Of a DNA stretch of 64,000 nucleotides, positions 60,397 through 64,000 are shown piece after piece. This DNA comes from UBA6522 sp963664945 (lineage in GTDB: Bacteria; Pseudomonadota; Gammaproteobacteria; Steroidobacterales; Rariloculaceae). The stretch spans positions 2,852,001 to 2,916,000 of the forward strand of contig OY761822.1 of NCBI GenBank assembly GCA_963664945.1. The letters are read 5' to 3'. Each line of letters begins with the position of its first letter. Position 1 is the first letter of the stretch. The notes beneath the pieces are model-generated. The model was not told the DNA's origin, did no database searches, and saw nothing but the letters and a program-made list of their open reading frames with translations. The position numbers and the translations under genes were made by a program.

Positions 60397-61578
60397 ATGC
60401 TAAGAGCGACGGCAGACGTCATGCTGCCCACCACGATAATCGGCTCTTTGCCCCGGCCGAGTTGGTTCACCGAGAACCTGGGCTCGGAAACGTTTCTCAG
60501 ACGGATGATGAATTCGCGCTATCGGGAGCAGTACACCGATACGGTAGCGGTGCACCTGCGCGACCAGGAAGTGGCGGGCCTGGACATCTGCACCGACGGG
60601 GACGCCCACTACGACGAGGAAGTGGGCGGGCAGAGCTGGACGAGCTACCCGCTGTTCCACATGGAAGGACTCGACAGGACCGATCCGCAGCCCACGGTGA
60701 TGAAGACCGGCGGCGTGGCGTTCCCCATGGGCCACATCCTCCACGACTACCTGGAAGCGCGGATCATGCCGCGGGTCGTCGGGCCCATCGGCCGCGGCGA
60801 CCTGCAGTACACGGCCATGTGGAAGACCGCGCAGCGGCTCACCGCCAGGCCGGTCAAGTTCGGGACCGTGACCCCCGATATCCTCTCCGCGGCCGTGGAT
60901 GACCGCTACTACGACGACCCATTCGACCGGATGATGGCGTTCAGCGATGCGCTGAACGAGGAACTCAACGAGCTGGCCGATGCGGGCTGTCCGGTCATCC
61001 AGATCGAGGAGCCGGCCATTCACATGATCCCGGTGCGGGGCAAGGTCTTCGGCAAGCACGACATGGCCGCCATGGCCGGGATTTTCGACAATACCGTCAA
61101 GGGTTTGCGCGACAAGACGGAGGTCTGGTGTCATACGTGCTGGGGAAACCCGTCGCAGCAACGCATGTTCAAGGAGGTCCAGAGCTATGAATCGGCGCTG
61201 GAAACCTACAACGGTGTCGATGCCGACGTCATCACCTTTGAATCCACAAGCTCGGGGATGCGCGACATTCCGGCCATTGGCAGGGTGATCGAGCACAAGA
61301 AGATCGCCATCGGCATGATCGATCACCATTCCCTGCAGATCGAGCGGCCCGAGGACATCGCCCAGAGGATCAGGGACACGCTCAAACACATACCGGCGGA
61401 GCGGCTGATCCTGTGCTCCGACTGCGGCATGGGGCGCGAGGGAATGAGCCGCCGACACGCCCGCTACAAGATGTCCGCCCTGGTGCAGGGCGCCAACATC
61501 GTCAGGCGCGAACTGGGCCTGCCCGAAGCGGAGTGCCTGGCGGCGGACAGCCGTTATTCGCTGGTGCCAACGGAGTAG
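60397..61578 (+). CDS. Cobalamin-independent methionine synthase-like methyltransferase (MetE C-terminal domain type)
   Basis: 393 residues from the ATG at 60397, with GCAGGAG upstream. Single TIM barrel of the MetE/archaeal MetE type, about half the length of full MetE. It opens TTIIGSLPRPSWFTENL, has TDGDAHYDEE, and keeps the zinc ligands: His and Cys in VWCHTCWGNP, Glu in VITFEST and Cys in LILCSDCGMG. Such proteins move a methyl group to a thiol such as homocysteine, or act in methyl transfer on other substrates. The N-terminal MetE half is absent, as in stand-alone homologs. Confidence 0.9.
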   Translation: MLRATADVMLPTTIIGSLPRPSWFTENLGSETFLRRMMNSRYREQYTDTVAVHLRDQEVAGLDICTDGDAHYDEEVGGQSWTSYPLFHMEGLDRTDPQPTVMKTGGVAFPMGHILHDYLEARIMPRVVGPIGRGDLQYTAMWKTAQRLTARPVKFGTVTPDILSAAVDDRYYDDPFDRMMAFSDALNEELNELADAGCPVIQIEEPAIHMIPVRGKVFGKHDMAAMAGIFDNTVKGLRDKTEVWCHTCWGNPSQQRMFKEVQSYESALETYNGVDADVITFESTSSGMRDIPAIGRVIEHKKIAIGMIDHHSLQIERPEDIAQRIRDTLKHIPAERLILCSDCGMGREGMSRRHARYKMSALVQGANIVRRELGLPEAECLAADSRYSLVPTE

Positions 61579-61643
61579 GGTCCGTAAGCGCCATCTCGGA
61601 TAGCGTTCGCAAGCCCTGGTTGTTCGCCGCGGGCTGCTAGACC

Positions 61644-62552
61644 GTGAAACCTGTCGGGCGGCCGCTCGCCTACCTGTTCCTGATTCTGACCATGGTGCTG
61701 TGGAGCGCGGCGCTGGTGATCGTCCGCGGCGTTCACGAGATCGCACCGCCGTTCGCGCTGGCCTTCTGGCGCTGGGTGGGGGCGGTGATCGTACTTCTGC
61801 CGTTCGCGTTGCCCGGGCTGCGTCGCGAGTTTCCGGCGACGCCGGAATCGCGGCGACGGGTCGCCAACCTTTGCGGGCTCATGGTGGCCGGGAACACCCT
61901 GGTCATCGTCGCCATGAGCTATACCACGGCCATCAACGCCACCGTCATCAATGCCACGCAACCGGCCGTGACGGCCGTGGTGGCGCTCGTGCTCCTGGCC
62001 GAGCGTCTGTCGCGGATCCAGGCGCTGGGCGTCGTGTCGGCGTTTACGGGAATCCTGTTCATGGTGTTCCAGGGCAGTTTCGGCGCCTTGCTGCAGTTGA
62101 ACATCAACAGCGGCGATCTGATCATGTTCGGGGCGGTGTGTTTCTGGTCCGGCTACGCGGTGGCATTGCATGGTGGCGCCGGATTGCCCAGCCTGGCCGT
62201 GCTGCTGCTCCTCATTTCCGTATCCGGCGCGGTTCTGGTGTTGCCGTTCTACGTGGCGGAAGCCCTTTCCGGGCGGCAATTCATTGTTTCGATTCAGAGC
62301 GTCAGCGCGGTCATCTACCTGTCGCTCGGGGCCACGGCGATCGCCGTGTTCTTCTGGAGTGCCGCGATCCGCTCGGTGGGCGCCAATCGGGCGGCGGTCT
62401 TCCTGAACCTGATTCCGGTGTTTGGAACTGCCCTGGCGGTCGCTTTCCTGGGGGAGCGCTTGTTTGCCTACCATCTCATCGGCGCCGGCCTGGTGGTCGC
62501 CGGCATCTTTCTCGCGGTCCGGTCGCCGCGAGGTGTGCCGGTATCGGAATGA
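61644..62552 (+). CDS. EamA/DMT-family transporter
   Basis: 302 residues from GTG 61644, with ten hydrophobic segments arranged as two EamA repeats. First: YLFLILTMVLWSAALVIVRG, FALAFWRWVGAVIVLLPFAL, TTAINATVINATQPAVTAVV. Second: LIMFGAVCFWSGYAVALHGG, IYLSLGATAIAVFFWSAAIR, AAVFLNLIPVFGTALAVAFL. These carriers export or import small metabolites, often amino acids. The gene follows the methyltransferase by 65 bp and may share its transcript. Confidence 0.93.
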   Translation: MKPVGRPLAYLFLILTMVLWSAALVIVRGVHEIAPPFALAFWRWVGAVIVLLPFALPGLRREFPATPESRRRVANLCGLMVAGNTLVIVAMSYTTAINATVINATQPAVTAVVALVLLAERLSRIQALGVVSAFTGILFMVFQGSFGALLQLNINSGDLIMFGAVCFWSGYAVALHGGAGLPSLAVLLLLISVSGAVLVLPFYVAEALSGRQFIVSIQSVSAVIYLSLGATAIAVFFWSAAIRSVGANRAAVFLNLIPVFGTALAVAFLGERLFAYHLIGAGLVVAGIFLAVRSPRGVPVSE

Positions 62553-62695
62553 GCGTCCGGCATATTAGGGGCTGAAGTTTACGGCGGATTGGGGTGGATA
62601 GTCGTTTGATAATTGGGCCGACCGCGCCGCGTAATGTAGCGGCGCGATTCGGCATGTTGCACGGAATTTATTGCGATCCCGAATCTAAAAGGTCG

Positions 62696-62755
62696 AATAA
62701 CCTAACTAGGAGTTTTCGCAGCGAGCCCGCTGCGAAAACTCCTAGTTAGGTTATT
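62696..62755. repeat. Perfect palindrome: 28-bp arms, 4-base loop
   Basis: The 28 bases 62696-62723 (AATAACCTAACTAGGAGTTT and on) are repeated exactly inverted at 62728-62755, separated only by AGCC. It lies in the gap 62553-62791 between the EamA gene and a minus-strand hypothetical gene. Such an uninterrupted AT-containing hairpin can extrude as a cruciform; no U run follows either arm. The rest of the gap shows no gene. Confidence 0.93.
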
Positions 62756-62791
62756 GGATAAGACTAGCGTTCCGACTGGTGTCCGTTCGTC

Positions 62792-63136
62792 TTATGAAAA
62801 ATGGATAAAGTCAAGGTGATGCTCACTTCTTTGCTTGATAGCGTGGACTTGGGAAATGTGACGGATATCCTGCAACGGACGGTTGGACGGTACACTGTCC
62901 CTCTTGTCGGAAGCCACGCAATCGTCACGCTGGGCCAGAACAGGTCGATGAAGCCACCGCCATGGTCGCTTAGTCAGTAACGAAATCACGGCGACAGCTG
63001 AGACGCCCACCGCGATTGCGGCCGACCATTGCCGCTTGGCGCGGTGCTTGCAGTGTCGGCGCAGTTCGGAGAGGGCGAGCGACGAGACGCCGACAACCAC
63101 GCCGATCAGTCCCGGCGCAATAACTACAATTTCCAT
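62792..63136 (-). CDS. Small hypothetical membrane protein
   Basis: 114 codons. The first half has two hydrophobic segments (EIVVIAPGLIGVVVGVSSLA and AAIAVGVSAVAVISLL) separated by a basic loop, which is a plausible small membrane protein. The second half is polar with His-rich ends and no recognisable domain. No strong ribosome site and no partner gene. It could be a real small gene or a chance frame. Confidence 0.35.
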   Translation of the reverse strand: MEIVVIAPGLIGVVVGVSSLALSELRRHCKHRAKRQWSAAIAVGVSAVAVISLLTKRPWRWLHRPVLAQRDDCVASDKRDSVPSNRPLQDIRHISQVHAIKQRSEHHLDFIHFS

Positions 63137-63325
63137 TCAGTATCCCAAGGCAGTTGCGAGCATCGCGATTTTCTCCCCCGATACAGCGAATCTCGTGATA
63201 TTGCGAAGAAAGGCCATGCTGCCTGGGGATATCCGTTCCGTACAATCGAGGCACTCGACCACGTGCCGGCGGGTATCGCCGATGTCGGATTGTCTGAATT
63301 GTTGGGATATAGGAAATTTGATATA

Positions 63326-63667
63326 TTGGCCGCGTACGAACTATATGTGTTCCCGGATGCAGAGCGTGAATTTGGCGAATTCGTCACGCGTGACCGTTCA
63401 ACCGCTTTCGATGTGGGAAAACATTTCCGGGTACTGGAAGCGATCGTGAACGACGGACTTGCCGAATGGCTGGAGATGGGGCTGGAACGGGTGAGTACGG
63501 ATGCCGGATGCCGTCTGTACGCGTTTACTGGCTACAAGCTGAAAATGTTTCTGGCGGTTCATGGGCGGGCGCTGTTGCTGGTTCAATTATCGATGCTCGG
63601 CAGCGAGAGTGAACGAGCGACTCGGACGCGGGCAGTTACTCGAATGCAGGAGTTCTTCGGGATATGA
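63326..63667 (+). CDS. Probable toxin of an HTH-controlled toxin-antitoxin pair
   Basis: About 113 residues from a TTG at 63326 with AGGA upstream; earlier starts in frame are possible but the sequence there is not convincing. ELYVFPDAEREFGEFVTRD begins a compact alpha/beta domain, with FRVLEAIVNDGLAEWLEMGL, LYAFTGYKLKMFLAVHGRAL and LLVQLSMLG. Size, basic/hydrophobic balance and ATGA overlap with a following XRE antitoxin gene (63664) fit a HigB/RelE-like toxin, though I see no catalytic signature. Confidence 0.6.
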   Translation: MAAYELYVFPDAEREFGEFVTRDRSTAFDVGKHFRVLEAIVNDGLAEWLEMGLERVSTDAGCRLYAFTGYKLKMFLAVHGRALLLVQLSMLGSESERATRTRAVTRMQEFFGI

Positions 63668-64000
63668 GCAAGCGAATGGTGCCGCCGATTGAGGCTGGCG
63701 AATCCACCGTTTTGGAAGAGTTGCGCAAACGCGGGGAGGATGCGGGCGACTTTGCCGACGACTTTGCCAACGGCTACGGGGAACGCGATGCGATCATGCG
63801 TGCTGCCCGTATGATACGCGAGGTGCGAATCGACGCCGGACTGACACAGGCCGAACTCGCAGCGCGTGCTGGAATGTCGCAACCCGACATCAGTCGATTG
63901 GAGTCCGGGCTTGGCAAACAGGGGCCCAGCGTCGAAACGCTCTATCGATTAACAGGTGCCTGTGGTCTGCAGTTTGTCATGGGAACAAGGAAACCTGCCG
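63664..64000 (+). CDS. XRE-family HTH antitoxin (3' end outside the window)
   Basis: The ATG at 63664 overlaps the toxin stop. 112 codons are visible without a stop. An N-terminal acidic helix region (ESTVLEELRKRGEDAGDF) is followed by a clear XRE helix-turn-helix: IREVRIDAGLTQAELAARA, GMSQPDISRLESGLGKQGPS and VETLYRLTGACG. It should bind the toxin and the shared promoter. It is cut by the window edge at MGTRKPA. Confidence 0.88.
   Translation, partial: MSKRMVPPIEAGESTVLEELRKRGEDAGDFADDFANGYGERDAIMRAARMIREVRIDAGLTQAELAARAGMSQPDISRLESGLGKQGPSVETLYRLTGACGLQFVMGTRKPA

Overview
The window reads as a chromosomal segment of an environmental, high-GC, Gram-negative bacterium, most likely a pseudomonadote (Gammaproteobacteria is my best guess). 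The grounds are many exported enzymes with Sec or Tat signals, a PQQ dehydrogenase, a xylose operon, and sulfatase, tannase and GH13 genes. I see no rRNA or tRNA gene and no CRISPR array. It combines a defence/mobile region (about 1-22.5 kb) with a catabolic and exported-enzyme region (about 22.9-62.5 kb) that carries many small insertions.

Defence region. Positions 1-1281 hold the C-terminal part of a large unrecognised protein. Decayed transposase fragments, including an IS21 IstA piece, follow at 1.5-1.8 kb, and then a small gene coupled to a YecA/SEC-C protein. Positions 3631-17810 are a complete type 1 BREX phage-defence operon: brxA, brxB, brxC, pglX, pglZ, brxL. Two extra genes sit between pglX and pglZ, a RecF/OLD-like ATPase and a 180-aa protein with an ExK motif. 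Both are joined to their neighbours by start/stop overlaps, so they look like a second effector module built into BREX. Downstream are a 5'-truncated dUTPase, a 57-aa two-helix membrane peptide, a winged-helix fragment, a hicBA toxin-antitoxin pair and two overlapping tyrosine recombinases, the probable integration module of the island.

Metabolic region. Minus strand: a sialate O-acetylesterase, a vapBC-type pair with a visible operator, and xylBA. Plus strand: a serine hydrolase, an MFS sugar transporter, a GH13 amylase, a tannase-family esterase, a sulfatase and a peroxiredoxin. Facing the peroxiredoxin is a redoxin gene with an in-frame UGA exactly at the first Cys of its CxxC motif, with a small hairpin in the position of a bacterial SECIS; it is a candidate selenoprotein. 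Then come an LhgO-like oxidase, a GST with an N-terminal extension, and a parDE-type locus whose toxin gene is split by a 2.1-kb insertion sequence. That IS encodes a transposase with a DruA-like DUF4338 N-terminus fused to an ISAs1 DDE domain. The rest (43-62.5 kb) holds three DUF6152-like exported proteins and related conserved secreted proteins, a glycosyltransferase, an esterase, a DUF2272 protein, an NHL propeller protein, a coupled pair of unknown genes, two paralogous membrane proteins, folD, a Tat-exported aminotransferase, an MBL hydrolase, a PQQ dehydrogenase, a MetE-like enzyme and an EamA transporter. The window ends in a toxin-antitoxin pair cut by the edge.

Between these genes lie two families of small non-coding palindromic repeats. 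One is about 118 bp with three copies, two of them flanked by perfect 12-bp direct repeats. The other is about 150-167 bp with two copies. There is also one perfect 28-bp-arm palindrome at 62.7 kb. All calls come from reading the sequence alone; family names come from recognised motifs, not searches.
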